64,000 nt of DNA from Roseburia faecis (GCF_001406815.1 NZ_CVRR01000082.1:58967-122966), one strand, 5' to 3'. Shown: positions 55,491 to 64,000, counted from the stretch's first letter. Program-made: numbers and translations. Notes: generated by a model from the letters alone, not told the origin.

Positions 55491-56174
55491 ATGAGTGAAA
55501 AGTTACTGATTGTTGAAGATGACAAAAAATTAAATGATGGAATCCGTCTGGCTTTAAAGAATGATGCTTATTTCTTTTATCAGTGCAGAACTTTGCAGGA
55601 AGCTAGAGAAATCTTGAAAAAGGAAGATATCACATTGGTTTTATTAGATGTGAATTTGCCGGATGGGAATGGGATTGATTTTGTAAGAGAAATAAGGAAA
55701 AATAGTCAGGTGCCGATTATTCTGCTTACAGTAAATAACATGGAAGTAGATATTGTAACAGGATTGGAAGCTGGGGCAAATGATTATATTACGAAACCGT
55801 TTAGTTTGATGGTTTTGCGTGCAAGAGTGTCTGTGCAGCTTAGAAATAAAGAGGCAGCAGCTAAAAATTCTATGGAGCTTGATGGATTTGAGTTCTATTT
55901 CGATAAAATGGAATTTTTCAAAGATGGAGAACCTATTGAACTTAGTAAGACAGATCAAAAGCTCCTTAGAGTGCTGTGTGAAAACAGAGGAAAAGTATTG
56001 AAACGGGAATATCTGATTGACGAGGTATGGCAGGGAGATACAGAGTTTGTGGATGCTCATGCTCTGACTGTTGCAGTCAAACGCCTCAGGGACAAATTAG
56101 AAGATGATACGCAGAAGCCTGAATATATCAAGACAGTCTATGGAATTGGTTATACCTGGGCGGTGAATGGATGA
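55491..56174 (+). CDS. OmpR-family response regulator of an ABC-transporter-linked system
   Basis: A 227-residue regulator with receiver motifs IVEDDKKLN, phospho-acceptor Asp in VLLDVNLPDGNG, Lys in DYITKPFSL, and a winged-helix output ending KTVYGIGYTW. It precedes a small kinase and an ABC/FtsX-permease pair, the layout of BceRS-BceAB or VanR-like peptide-resistance modules. ATG 55491 is preferred over an in-frame TTG at 55470. Its stop overlaps the kinase start (ATGA). Confidence 0.93.
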   Translation: MSEKLLIVEDDKKLNDGIRLALKNDAYFFYQCRTLQEAREILKKEDITLVLLDVNLPDGNGIDFVREIRKNSQVPIILLTVNNMEVDIVTGLEAGANDYITKPFSLMVLRARVSVQLRNKEAAAKNSMELDGFEFYFDKMEFFKDGEPIELSKTDQKLLRVLCENRGKVLKREYLIDEVWQGDTEFVDAHALTVAVKRLRDKLEDDTQKPEYIKTVYGIGYTWAVNG

Positions 56175-57079
56175 TAGAACTAATTATATTGATTGTAGGA
56201 ATATTTGTTTTAAGTGGAATCTTTTGGCATAGCATTTTTTATCAGAAAGAAAAAAAGCTTTTGAACCGGCTGCAGCAAATGCTGGATTGTGCTATAGATG
56301 GAGAACTGGAACGGACAGAAATATCAGAAGAAAAGTATTCTGCTCTTGAAAACAGCATGAAACAACATTTAGACAGTAGCTTTCTGGCAAGAAAGAACCA
56401 ACAGGAACAAAAAGAAGTGATACAGAAACTTATTTCCGACATTGCGCATCAGACCTTGACTCCTATTTCAAATTTGAAAATTTATGGTGAAATACTCTCT
56501 GAAACAAATCATGAAAATCAGGAGGAGATAGCTACCATTTTGGAGCAGACAGAGAAATTAGATTTCCTGATACAATCATTGGTCAAATTGTCACGGATGG
56601 AGAGTGGAATTATCGCAGTACATTCGGAGGATACTACTATTGCACAGATGTTTGCATCCGTACAGCAGCAGTTTAACGTAAAAGTAAGGGAGAAGAATAT
56701 TACTCTGAGCCTATGTGACACGGATTTGCATGTTCGATGTGATCCAAAATGGACCGTGGAGGCACTCGGAAATATTGTAGATAATGCGATTAAATACACA
56801 GCATGTGGGGGAAATGTTCAGGTAAAAGCCGAGCAGAATTCTTTCTTTGTAAAGATTGATATCATTGATGATGGCATTGGAATAGAAAAAGAAGAAATAC
56901 CAAAGATATTTGGACGGTTTTATCGGAGTCTGTCAGTGGCAGACCAGCCAGGAGTAGGAATTGGCTTATTCCTTGCAAGAGAGATCATTCAGGCACAAAA
57001 GGGGTATATAAAAGTGACATCAGAGAGAGAAAAGGGCTCTACCTTTTCTGTGTTTCTTCCGATAGCAAAGAAGGAATAG
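56171..57079 (+). CDS. Sensor histidine kinase of the ABC-linked system
   Basis: A 302-residue kinase with a single N-terminal hydrophobic segment (LIILIVGIFVLSGIFWHSIF) and no extracytoplasmic domain. A helical linker with SDIAHQTLTPISNLKIYGE (phospho-acceptor His) leads to an HATPase domain (VDNAIKYTA, DDGIGIEKEEIPKIFGRFYR, GVGIGLFLAREI). Such intramembrane kinases usually sense stimuli through a partner ABC permease, encoded just downstream. The overlap with the regulator is four bases. Confidence 0.92.
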   Translation: MIELIILIVGIFVLSGIFWHSIFYQKEKKLLNRLQQMLDCAIDGELERTEISEEKYSALENSMKQHLDSSFLARKNQQEQKEVIQKLISDIAHQTLTPISNLKIYGEILSETNHENQEEIATILEQTEKLDFLIQSLVKLSRMESGIIAVHSEDTTIAQMFASVQQQFNVKVREKNITLSLCDTDLHVRCDPKWTVEALGNIVDNAIKYTACGGNVQVKAEQNSFFVKIDIIDDGIGIEKEEIPKIFGRFYRSLSVADQPGVGIGLFLAREIIQAQKGYIKVTSEREKGSTFSVFLPIAKKE

Positions 57080-57121
57080 TATCAAAACTGTGATATTTCA
57101 GAAACCAGATGGAGACATTGT

Positions 57122-57163
57122 TATGATAAAGTCTGTATTGTAAAGATCAATACAGACTTTTTT
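57122..57163 (+). terminator. Terminator in the leader of the ABC transporter genes
   Basis: AAGTCTGTATTG / CAATACAGACTT forms a 12-bp perfect stem with a 7-base loop and a run of six T, ending 15 bases before the ABC ATG and right before its GGGAGG site. TATGAT (57122-57127) just before the stem could be a -10. Because the stem separates regulators from transporter, transcription into the ABC genes must read through or start inside this gap. Confidence 0.8.
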
Positions 57164-57177
57164 GATGGGAGGATGGC

Positions 57178-57858
57178 ATGAATATATTAAAAGCAGTGAA
57201 TTTAAGAAAAATATATGGACAAGGAGAAACAGAAGTCAAAGCCCTTGATGGTGTAAATTTAGAAGTGGAAAAGGGGGAGTTTGTAGCGATTGTTGGAACT
57301 TCTGGGAGCGGAAAGTCTACGATGCTTCATATGATTGGAGGATTAGATAATCCAACATCCGGTCAGGTCATTGTTGACGGACAGAATTTAAGCCATATGA
57401 CAGATGAAAAGCTTACTATTTTTAGGCGTAGAAATATTGGATTTGTATTTCAACAGTATAACTTGGTTCCGATGTTGAATGTATGGGAAAATATTGTTCT
57501 TCCTGTGAAACTGGATGGAAAAAAGGTAGAAAAAGGTTATGTAGATGAAATTATTGATACACTGGGTATTCGGACAAAATTGGAAAACCTGCCAAGCGCT
57601 CTATCCGGTGGACAGCAACAGAGAGTGGCAATTGCAAGGGCTTTAGCTGCAAAACCAGCCATTTTGCTCGCTGACGAGCCGACTGGAAATTTGGATTCGA
57701 AAACAAGTCAGGATGTATTAGGGCTTCTGAAAGTAACCAGTAAGCGTTTTCACCAGACCATCGTTATGATTACCCATAATGAAGAGATTGCCCAGATGGC
57801 AGACCGGATTTTACAGATAGAAGACGGAAAAATTGTTTCAGACAGTGGTTTGGTATAG
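57178..57858 (+). CDS. ABC transporter ATP-binding protein, BceA/MacB-LolD type
   Basis: A 226-residue ATPase with Walker A GTSGSGKSTM, the Q-loop in FVFQQYNLVPMLNVWENI, signature LSGGQQQRVAIARAL, Walker B AILLADEPTGNLDS and the His switch MITHNEE. It is typical of the ATPases that pair with FtsX-fold permeases in peptide detoxification. The permease gene follows at 13 bases. Confidence 0.95.
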   Translation: MNILKAVNLRKIYGQGETEVKALDGVNLEVEKGEFVAIVGTSGSGKSTMLHMIGGLDNPTSGQVIVDGQNLSHMTDEKLTIFRRRNIGFVFQQYNLVPMLNVWENIVLPVKLDGKKVEKGYVDEIIDTLGIRTKLENLPSALSGGQQQRVAIARALAAKPAILLADEPTGNLDSKTSQDVLGLLKVTSKRFHQTIVMITHNEEIAQMADRILQIEDGKIVSDSGLV

Positions 57859-57871
57859 TGAGGGCGTTTAT

Positions 57872-60421
57872 ATGGTAAAAGTAGAGAATAAAGAAACGTT
57901 ACGATTATTGACGAAACGTTTTATGAAAATGAACCGAGCAAGAAATATTATTGCTGTTATTGCAATCATGTTGACATCACTGTTATTTACAAGCCTCTTT
58001 GTGGGGAGTGTATCCATGATACTTTCCAAAAGAGCAACGGAAATTAAGCAATTTATGGATTCATCCCATGCTATTGCGCAGAATTTGTCAGAAGAAGATG
58101 CGGAGAGATTGCAAAAAACAATAGAACAGGATGAAGATGTGGAACGATATGGTTCCGGTATTTTTCTGGGAGCTGGAATGGACGAACGGTTTGGATTTTC
58201 CGTAGAGGTCCGATATGCAGATGAAAATATGGCAGAAAGCTTTAATTGTCTGCCAACTACAGGAAGACTGCCAGAGAAGGAAAATGAAGTAGCAGTCAGC
58301 AGCTTGGTACTGGAAGCACTGGGAGTTACACCAAAGATTGGGGAAGAAGTCACGCTGACGTGGGAAGTAAATCCGATGCTGAAACAATATAAGACAGATA
58401 CGTTTCAGATATGTGGATTCTGGCAGGGGGATAAAGCTGTTTTAGGTCAGATGGTCTGGGTATCCGAAGCCTATGCAAAGGAGAATCGTTATCCCGTTAC
58501 GCAGGAAGAATTAGAAAATGGCATCTACAATGGAGGGAAAGAGTATTCTGTCTGGTACAAGAATCTTTGGAATCTGGAAAAGAAAACAGAAAATATATCT
58601 AAGACAGCAGGATTTACGAAAGCAGGGACAGGATTGGAGATCAATCCGGCATATAATCTTTTTGAAGAGGATTCATTTTCATTCACTTCCTTTATTGTAA
58701 TGGTACTGTTTGTGATATTGGCTGGTTACTTAATTATTTATAATATTTTTAACATTTCTGTGAAAACGGATATCCGGGCTTACGGATTGTTAAAGAATGT
58801 GGGGACAACGGGAAAGCAGTTGAAGAAAATTGTACGTATGCAGGCATGGAAATTGTCAGCAGTGGGGATTCCAATCGGATTGATCTTCGGTTATCTTGCA
58901 GGTCTTTGTATGGCTCCGTCCTTGACTGCAGATGCCCAAATTAGTGCACAGGCAGGAAAAACGGCTCAGACAGTAGTATCAGCAAATCCTTTGATTTTCC
59001 TTGCAGCGATACTTTTAACGCTTTTAACGGTGTATCTCTCCAGTCTGCAGGCTTGTAAAATGGTGGAAAGAGTTTCGCCTGTGGAAGCTCTGCGTTTGGC
59101 AGAAGGAGAGCAGTCACATAGGAAAATAAAAAAGAATACTTCTGTAACCTGGTGGGGGATGGCAGTTCAAAATGTGTTACGAAATTGGAAAAAGGGATTG
59201 ATTGTTATGCTTTCTATCGCTCTTTCTATGGTGGTTGTCAACTGTATCGTGATGTTGGTGCAGGGATATGATTTTGATTCTTACCGAAAAGTGTTTTTAG
59301 CTTCCGATTTTCAACTGGATCAGATGACGGGAAGTTTGTCAAATACGAATTTCAACGGTATTACACCTGAAATCAAAGAGATTTTGGACGAATGTCCTGA
59401 TAGTGCTAAGACAGGATATGTGTATTATTCTGAGGAAACCCACAAGATGGAGCCGGAACTTCTGGAAACATGGGAAGCATTCGCAGATAAATATGAAAAA
59501 AACTGGACCGATTATGAAGAACAGGTTTGGGAAGATGCAAAGGCTTCCAATACAGTAAGTGTTCATTTTCTCGGAATCAGCGAGTCGGTGTTTGACAAAT
59601 TAGAATGGAGAGGGGAAAAATGCTCTTGGGATACATTTAAAAGCGGAAATTATGTGCTTGTAGATTATGGTGATAAATATGCAGAGCATCCGGTTTCTTA
59701 TTATCAGACTGGGGATGTTTTTCAGATGGAGTACAAAAATGGAAACCAAAAAGATTACGAAGTCATTGGAGAAGCACTGATGCCATATGCATTGGATTAT
59801 CCGTATGCAGACCTTATCTATATTACGGTATTAGTTCCAGAAGATGAGTATATTACCCAGACGGGAAATGAATCAGCCATGTATGCCGCCATCGATGCAA
59901 AGAAGGGCGAGGACAAGAAGATAAAAGAATACATTGATGAAAATATTTTGAAAGAAAATGATATGATCAATGTTTTTTCTGTATTGGATATGAAGGCGAG
60001 CTTTAGGCGGTTTGTCAGTAAATATTATATGATCGGTAGTTTTCTTGTCGTTATTTTAGCCTTTATTGGCATTATGAATTTCTTTAATACAACAGCAACT
60101 TCTGTAATTAGCAGAAAAAAAGAACTGGCACTTTTGGAAGTTGTTGGAATGACGAAAAAACAGATATCGAAAATGCTAGTGGCTGAGGGATTCCTATATT
60201 TGGGAGGCGCATTTATGATTGCAGTATTATTAGTTGTGTTTGGGGCAGAGAAGATTTTAGCAAATACACTCGGTACGGCATTTTTCTTTCAGATGCATCT
60301 TACAATCGTGCCGTGCCTGCTTATGGTTCCGATATTAAGTGGAATTGCATATGCGATTCCAAAGTATCAGTTTAAAAAGATGAGTCAGGAAAGTGTAGTT
60401 GAAAGAATTCGTAAGGAATAA
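57872..60421 (+). CDS. FtsX-like permease of the ABC transporter
   Basis: An 849-residue membrane protein. TM1 (NIIAVIAIMLTSLLFTSLF) is followed by a long extracytoplasmic domain, three TMs (about 260-400), a second TM and another large extracytoplasmic region of about 200 residues, then three C-terminal TMs (about 715-830). This duplicated FtsX/MacB-like layout is seen in ABC exporters of antimicrobial-peptide or lantibiotic resistance modules. ATG 57872 is behind GTGAGGGCG. The substrate is unknown. Confidence 0.88.
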   Translation: MVKVENKETLRLLTKRFMKMNRARNIIAVIAIMLTSLLFTSLFVGSVSMILSKRATEIKQFMDSSHAIAQNLSEEDAERLQKTIEQDEDVERYGSGIFLGAGMDERFGFSVEVRYADENMAESFNCLPTTGRLPEKENEVAVSSLVLEALGVTPKIGEEVTLTWEVNPMLKQYKTDTFQICGFWQGDKAVLGQMVWVSEAYAKENRYPVTQEELENGIYNGGKEYSVWYKNLWNLEKKTENISKTAGFTKAGTGLEINPAYNLFEEDSFSFTSFIVMVLFVILAGYLIIYNIFNISVKTDIRAYGLLKNVGTTGKQLKKIVRMQAWKLSAVGIPIGLIFGYLAGLCMAPSLTADAQISAQAGKTAQTVVSANPLIFLAAILLTLLTVYLSSLQACKMVERVSPVEALRLAEGEQSHRKIKKNTSVTWWGMAVQNVLRNWKKGLIVMLSIALSMVVVNCIVMLVQGYDFDSYRKVFLASDFQLDQMTGSLSNTNFNGITPEIKEILDECPDSAKTGYVYYSEETHKMEPELLETWEAFADKYEKNWTDYEEQVWEDAKASNTVSVHFLGISESVFDKLEWRGEKCSWDTFKSGNYVLVDYGDKYAEHPVSYYQTGDVFQMEYKNGNQKDYEVIGEALMPYALDYPYADLIYITVLVPEDEYITQTGNESAMYAAIDAKKGEDKKIKEYIDENILKENDMINVFSVLDMKASFRRFVSKYYMIGSFLVVILAFIGIMNFFNTTATSVISRKKELALLEVVGMTKKQISKMLVAEGFLYLGGAFMIAVLLVVFGAEKILANTLGTAFFFQMHLTIVPCLLMVPILSGIAYAIPKYQFKKMSQESVVERIRKE

Positions 60422-60469
60422 TAACAATATATAAATCAGGCGTATGGAAGTATATTAAAGAAGAGCGGT

Positions 60470-60690
60470 ATGACGATGGTGGAGATTGCGAAGCGGAACA
60501 ATGTCAGTGAGCGGACGATTTATAGGTATAAAGAATATAAAAGGTCGTCAGGAATTTATGCGGATGCTGAATGATATTGAAGACGGCAGAGGATGAAGTG
60601 AAAATTATTCAAATGGTTTTTGACAGGTATATTCATACCAATGATGGAATCAATGGTGTGGCAAATTATCTGAACAATCATGGATTATAA
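60470..60690 (+). pseudogene. Mobile-element scar: serine recombinase fragments and HTH piece
   Basis: Three overlapping pieces in different frames. A 34-codon ORF (60470-60574) holds a helix-turn-helix (VEIAKRNNVSERTIYRYKEY). RQEFMRMLNDIEDGR (from 60546) and DEVKIIQMVFDRYIHTNDGI continuing GVANYLNNHGL (60592-60690) match parts of large serine recombinases, joined by a deletion. They look like the decayed remains of an integrative element between the ABC module and the polyamine genes. Confidence 0.7.
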
Positions 60691-60704
60691 TGCAAAAAAA
60701 TTGA

Positions 60705-60733
60705 TTGTATAAAAGAAATGTGTAAGTTATAAT
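60705..60733 (+). promoter_or_regulatory. Sigma-A promoter upstream of the polyamine operon
   Basis: TTGTAT (60705-60710), 17 bases, perfect TATAAT (60728-60733). No other promoter is obvious before the decarboxylase gene at 60943. Confidence 0.65.
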
Positions 60734-60795
60734 ATAGATGCGGTCAGATGCCTTTTGGGGGACGACAATATTTGTTACAAAAAGGAGAAAGACCA

Positions 60796-60861
60796 GTGAA
60801 TACAGAATTGAAAAATGAAGTGAAAGCGATTATTGCAGGAAAAGAACCTGCACTTGCATAA
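60796..60861 (+). CDS. 21-codon ORF (truncated mobile-element gene or leader peptide)
   Basis: GTG start behind a good AAAGGAGAAAG site; the product is VNTELKNEVKAIIAGKEPAL plus one Ala. The first 16 residues resemble the start of small genes found in conjugative elements, so it may be a cut-off gene. But it sits between a promoter and a terminator directly before the decarboxylase gene and contains a GCAGG/CCTGC hairpin, so a leader-peptide role is also possible. Confidence 0.45.
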   Translation: MNTELKNEVKAIIAGKEPALA

Positions 60862-60877
60862 AGTTATGTAAGAAAAA

Positions 60878-60918
60878 GAGCCTTTGAGTTAAAATGACTT
60901 GGAGGCTCCTGTTATTTT
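60878..60918 (+). terminator. Terminator/attenuator before the polyamine operon
   Basis: GAGCCTTTGAGT / ACTTGGAGGCTC pair over 12 bp (with G-U pairs) around TAAAATG, followed by CTGTTATTTTT. It lies 25-35 bases before the decarboxylase ATG, whose AAGGAG site follows directly. Confidence 0.7.
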
Positions 60919-60942
60919 TCAGTAAGGAGTTAGGAGTAGTAA

Positions 60943-62391
60943 ATGGATATTAATAGACAGCAGAAAGCTCCAATTTATGAGGCACTTGAGGAATTTAAAA
61001 AAAGAAGAGTGGTTCCATTTGACGTGCCTGGGCACAAAAGAGGCAGGGGAAATCCGGAACTGGTACAGCTGCTTGGACAAAAGTGCGTGGAACTGGACGT
61101 AAATTCCATGAAACCACTGGATAATTTGTGCCATCCGGTTTCTGTTATCCGCGAAGCAGAAGAACTGACGGCAGATGCATTTGGCGCAGAAAATGCATTC
61201 CTCATGGTTGGGGGAACGACATCGGCAGTGCAGGCAATGATATTGTCAACCTGTAAGGCGGGCGATAAAATTATATTACCGAGAAATGTCCATAAAAGTG
61301 CACTTAATGCACTGGTGCTCTGTGGGGCAGTTCCGGTTTATGTGAATCCGGAGATGAATGCGAAACTTGGGATTTCTCTCGGAATGGAAATAGACCAGGT
61401 TGCCAGGGCGATTGAGGACAACCCGGATGCAAAAGCGGTTCTGGTAAACAATCCGACGTATTACGGGATATGTTCAGACCTCCGGGCAATCGTAAAACTT
61501 GCTCATTCCAGAGGAATCAAGGTGCTTACAGATGAAGCACATGGGACGCATCTGTATTTTGGGGAAAACCTTCCGGTATGTGGTATGGCAGCAGGCGCAG
61601 ACATGTCTGCCATCTCCATGCACAAATCCGGGGGAAGCCTTACACAAAGCTCCATCCTTCTTACCGGGAAAGCGGTAAAAGCAGATCATGTCAGGCAGAT
61701 TATCAATCTGACACAGACAACCAGTGCATCGTATCTCCTTTTATCGAGTCTTGATATTTCAAGAAGAAATCTTGCGTTGCGGGGAAGAGAATCTTTTGCC
61801 AGAGTTGCAAAAATGGCAGAATATGCCAGAAATGAAATCAATTCTATTGGCGGTTACTATGCCTATGGGCGTGATCTGGTAAATGGAACCAGCATTTACG
61901 ATTACGATGTCACCAAGCTGTCCGTTTATACACTGGATATCGGGCTTGCCGGAATAGAAGTATATGACCTGCTCCGGGATGAATATGACATACAGATCGA
62001 ATTCGGTGATATCTGTAATATCCTTGCGTATATTTCCATTGGTGACAGAATTCAGGATATTGAGAGACTCGTAGGGGCATTGCAGGATATCAAGAGGTTA
62101 TACAGCAGGGACAGGACGGGGCTTTTGTCCGGGGAATATATCAATCCGGAGGTGGCGGTATCTCCGCAGAAAGCTTTTTATGCAGAAAAAAAATCGCTAA
62201 GTATAAAAGATTCCGTGGGATGCATCAGTGGAGAGTTTGTCATGTGCTACCCACCGGGGATTCCGATTCTTGCCCCGGGGGAACGGATTACAAAAGAGAT
62301 TGCGGAATATATTCTGTATGCAAAAGAAAAAGGATGCTCTATGCAGGGAACCGAAGATCCGGCAGTGGAATATCTTCAGGTACTGGCATGA
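60943..62391 (+). CDS. speA: Orn/Lys/Arg decarboxylase (probable arginine decarboxylase)
   Basis: A 482-residue fold-type I PLP enzyme of the prokaryotic Orn/Lys/Arg decarboxylase family. VPFDVPGHKRGRGNPEL at the N-terminus, GGTTSAVQAMIL, TDEAHGTHLYF and the PLP lysine in SMHKSGGSLTQSS are conserved. In operons with speE and carboxynorspermidine dehydrogenase the substrate is usually arginine (agmatine then putrescine), but lysine cannot be excluded. ATG 60943 has AAGGAG upstream. Confidence 0.88.
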   Translation: MDINRQQKAPIYEALEEFKKRRVVPFDVPGHKRGRGNPELVQLLGQKCVELDVNSMKPLDNLCHPVSVIREAEELTADAFGAENAFLMVGGTTSAVQAMILSTCKAGDKIILPRNVHKSALNALVLCGAVPVYVNPEMNAKLGISLGMEIDQVARAIEDNPDAKAVLVNNPTYYGICSDLRAIVKLAHSRGIKVLTDEAHGTHLYFGENLPVCGMAAGADMSAISMHKSGGSLTQSSILLTGKAVKADHVRQIINLTQTTSASYLLLSSLDISRRNLALRGRESFARVAKMAEYARNEINSIGGYYAYGRDLVNGTSIYDYDVTKLSVYTLDIGLAGIEVYDLLRDEYDIQIEFGDICNILAYISIGDRIQDIERLVGALQDIKRLYSRDRTGLLSGEYINPEVAVSPQKAFYAEKKSLSIKDSVGCISGEFVMCYPPGIPILAPGERITKEIAEYILYAKEKGCSMQGTEDPAVEYLQVLA

Positions 62392-62412
62392 GTGGCAACA
62401 GGAGGTAAAGAT

Positions 62413-63270
62413 ATGCAAATGTGGTTTTCGGAATATCATACAGTTAATGTAAAACTGGATGTCCGGATAGAGGAGCAGCTTTTTTCGGGGAAAAGTGAAT
62501 ATCAGAAGATAGATGTATTTAAATCCTATGAATTTGGAAAAATGGCAGCATTGGATGGTGAAATTGTTTTTTCCGATGCAGATGAATTTATATATGATGA
62601 AATGGTGACCCATGTGCCGATGGCAGTCCATCCCAATGCAAAAAAAATTCTGATTATCGGTGGCGGGGATGGGGGTGTGGCGAAAGAACTCATAAAATAC
62701 CCGTTTGTTGAAAAGATTGACGTGGTAGAAACCGATAAAATGTTTGTTGATGTATGCAGAAAATTTTTCCCGGAGGTGGCATGTGGATTAGAGGATCCCA
62801 GAATTTCAATGTATTATGATGATGGGCTTAGATTTCTGCGCGGGAAAAATGATGAATACGATCTGATCATCAACGATTCAACAGATCCATTGGGGCATAC
62901 GGAAGGACTTTTTACAAAAGAATTTTACGGAAGCTGTTATAAAGCTCTCCGGGAGGACGGAATCATGGTGTATCAGCATGGAAGCCCGTTTTATGACGAG
63001 GATGAGGCTGAATGCCGGAAAATGCACAGAAAAGTCTATAAGTCATTCCCGATCAGCCGGGTATACCAGGCACATATCCCGACCTGTCCTTCCGGGTACT
63101 GGTTATTCGGATTCGCTTCTAAAAAGTATCATCCGCTGAATGATCTTGATGCAGAAAGATGGGATGCACTTGGAATGAAAACATGGTACTATACTACAAA
63201 TTTACACCGGGGGGCATTTATGCTTCCAAAATATGTAGAGGACTTACTCGAAGAGGAAGAAACCCGGTAA
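62413..63270 (+). CDS. speE: Spermidine synthase-family aminopropyltransferase
   Basis: A 285-residue enzyme with the SpeE core: N-terminal beta domain (SEYQKIDVFKS), ALDGEIVFSDADEFIYDEM, the SAM-type motif IIGGGDGGVAKEL, and the catalytic Asp region DLIINDSTDPLGHTEGLF. Spermidine synthase transfers an aminopropyl group from decarboxylated SAM to putrescine. ATG 62413 with GGAGG is chosen over 62392. It follows speA by 21 bases. Whether decarboxylated SAM is made here is not visible. Confidence 0.92.
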   Translation: MQMWFSEYHTVNVKLDVRIEEQLFSGKSEYQKIDVFKSYEFGKMAALDGEIVFSDADEFIYDEMVTHVPMAVHPNAKKILIIGGGDGGVAKELIKYPFVEKIDVVETDKMFVDVCRKFFPEVACGLEDPRISMYYDDGLRFLRGKNDEYDLIINDSTDPLGHTEGLFTKEFYGSCYKALREDGIMVYQHGSPFYDEDEAECRKMHRKVYKSFPISRVYQAHIPTCPSGYWLFGFASKKYHPLNDLDAERWDALGMKTWYYTTNLHRGAFMLPKYVEDLLEEEETR

Positions 63271-63295
63271 AATAAATGATACAGGAGGAATAAAA

Positions 63296-64000
63296 ATGAG
63301 CAGATTACTTATTATTGGATGTGGCGGTGTTGCACAGGTGGCAATCAGAAAATGCTGTCAGAACAGTGAAGTTTTCACGGACATCATGATTGCAAGCCGT
63401 ACCCTGTCAAAATGTGACGATTTAAAGGCAAAACTTGAAGGGAAAACAGCTTCCAGAATTGAGACGGCAAGGGTTGACGCGGACAACGTGGAAGAATTAA
63501 AAACACTGATCCGTTCGTACCGGCCGGATGCAGTGCTCAATGTGGCACTCCCTTATCAGGATCTTACGATTATGGATGCATGTCTTGCCTGTGGAGTTGA
63601 CTATATTGATACCGCAAACTACGAGTGCGAGGATACGCAAGATCCACAGTGGAGGGAAATTTATGAGAAGCGGTGCAAAAAACTGGGATTTACTGCTTAC
63701 TTTGATTATTCCTGGCAGTGGGCTTATCAGGAAAAATTCAAGGAGGCAGGACTTACCGCAATTCTTGGAAGCGGGTTTGACCCTGGTGTCACATCGGTAT
63801 TTACGGCATATGCGCAGAAACATTATTTTGATGAAATCCACACCATTGATATACTTGACTGTAATGGCGGAGATCATGGATATCCGTTTGCCACAAACTT
63901 TAATCCGGAGATAAATCTTCGGGAGGTATCCGCTAACGGTTCCTACTGGACGGATGGGCACTGGGTAGAAACCGAGCCGATGGAGTGGCGGGGGCAGGAT
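63296..64000 (+). CDS. Carboxynorspermidine dehydrogenase (saccharopine dehydrogenase-like), 5' part
   Basis: A frame of 235 codons runs off the window. The N-terminus LLIIGCGGVAQVAIRKCCQN is a Rossmann NADP-binding loop, followed by TLSKCDDLKAKL, NVALPYQDLTIMDACLACG and LGSGFDPGVTSVFTAYAQKH. These match the saccharopine-dehydrogenase fold used by carboxynorspermidine/carboxyspermidine dehydrogenase, which joins aspartate semialdehyde to a diamine. AGGAGGAATAAAA precedes the ATG. The rest, about 165 residues, is outside the window. Confidence 0.88.
   Translation, partial: MSRLLIIGCGGVAQVAIRKCCQNSEVFTDIMIASRTLSKCDDLKAKLEGKTASRIETARVDADNVEELKTLIRSYRPDAVLNVALPYQDLTIMDACLACGVDYIDTANYECEDTQDPQWREIYEKRCKKLGFTAYFDYSWQWAYQEKFKEAGLTAILGSGFDPGVTSVFTAYAQKHYFDEIHTIDILDCNGGDHGYPFATNFNPEINLREVSANGSYWTDGHWVETEPMEWRGQD

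Overview
The window is a chromosomal segment of an anaerobic, low-to-mid GC Firmicute, most likely a butyrate-producing Lachnospiraceae (Roseburia/Agathobacter-like). Supporting signs are strong AGGAGG ribosome-binding sites, a zinc-type S14, GlgC plus GlgD, SpoVG, a carboxynorspermidine-type polyamine operon and, most tellingly, a butyryl-CoA:acetate CoA-transferase. The genus is inferred from general knowledge of gene content and not from a database search.

Layout. (1) 1-9756: distal part of the S10-spc-alpha ribosomal superoperon (rplE end to rplQ, with secY, adk, map, infA and rpoA), with an internal promoter before rpmJ and two highly structured leaders before rpsM and rplQ. (2) 9757-11554: a copper-type HMA chaperone under a CsoR-like operator, mscL and an HD hydrolase. 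(3) 11589-16624, minus strand: a divergent PRPP synthetase, a DnaC/DnaI-like helicase loader, a DnaD-domain protein and murC, with a cluster of DnaA boxes between murC and dnaD. (4) 16836-27347: glgC-glgD-spoVG, a pair of GC-rich inverted repeats, then pth-mfd-prsA-aroK and murA. (5) 27360-33704: an HD-GYP protein, metK with a SAM-I riboswitch, a two-component system and an NSS-family transporter. (6) 33705-43051: a structured intergenic region; a tyrosine-kinase/phosphatase envelope cassette (CpsB-Wzz-CpsD-LCP); then a secreted SPKTG protein, a class B sortase, an Hsp90-like GHKL ATPase, signal peptidase I and an Mrp ATPase. (7) 43054-51389: an LTA-synthase-like sulfatase; the butyrate CoA-transferase under a Rex-like box; a 51-bp tandem hairpin repeat; an RlmI-like methyltransferase; a FeoA-like protein; a GNAT acetyltransferase; an RlmD-like methyltransferase. 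(8) 51390-55388: accessory sugar region with an IS3-family remnant, a beheaded araD and GH27 and GH43 glycosidases. (9) 55491-60421: a response regulator/kinase/ABC/FtsX-permease module of the peptide-resistance type. (10) 60422-64000: scars of a mobile element, then arginine/lysine decarboxylase, speE and a carboxynorspermidine dehydrogenase that runs off the end.

The best candidates for something undescribed are the GC-rich inverted repeat pair (19588-20121), the Hsp90-like ATPase translationally coupled to a class B sortase and its adjacent substrate (37625-41507), the 51-bp hairpin repeat array (46848-47187), the DnaA-box cluster beside the helicase-loading genes, and the structured leaders of rpsM and rplQ. 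No tRNA, rRNA or CRISPR array was recognised.
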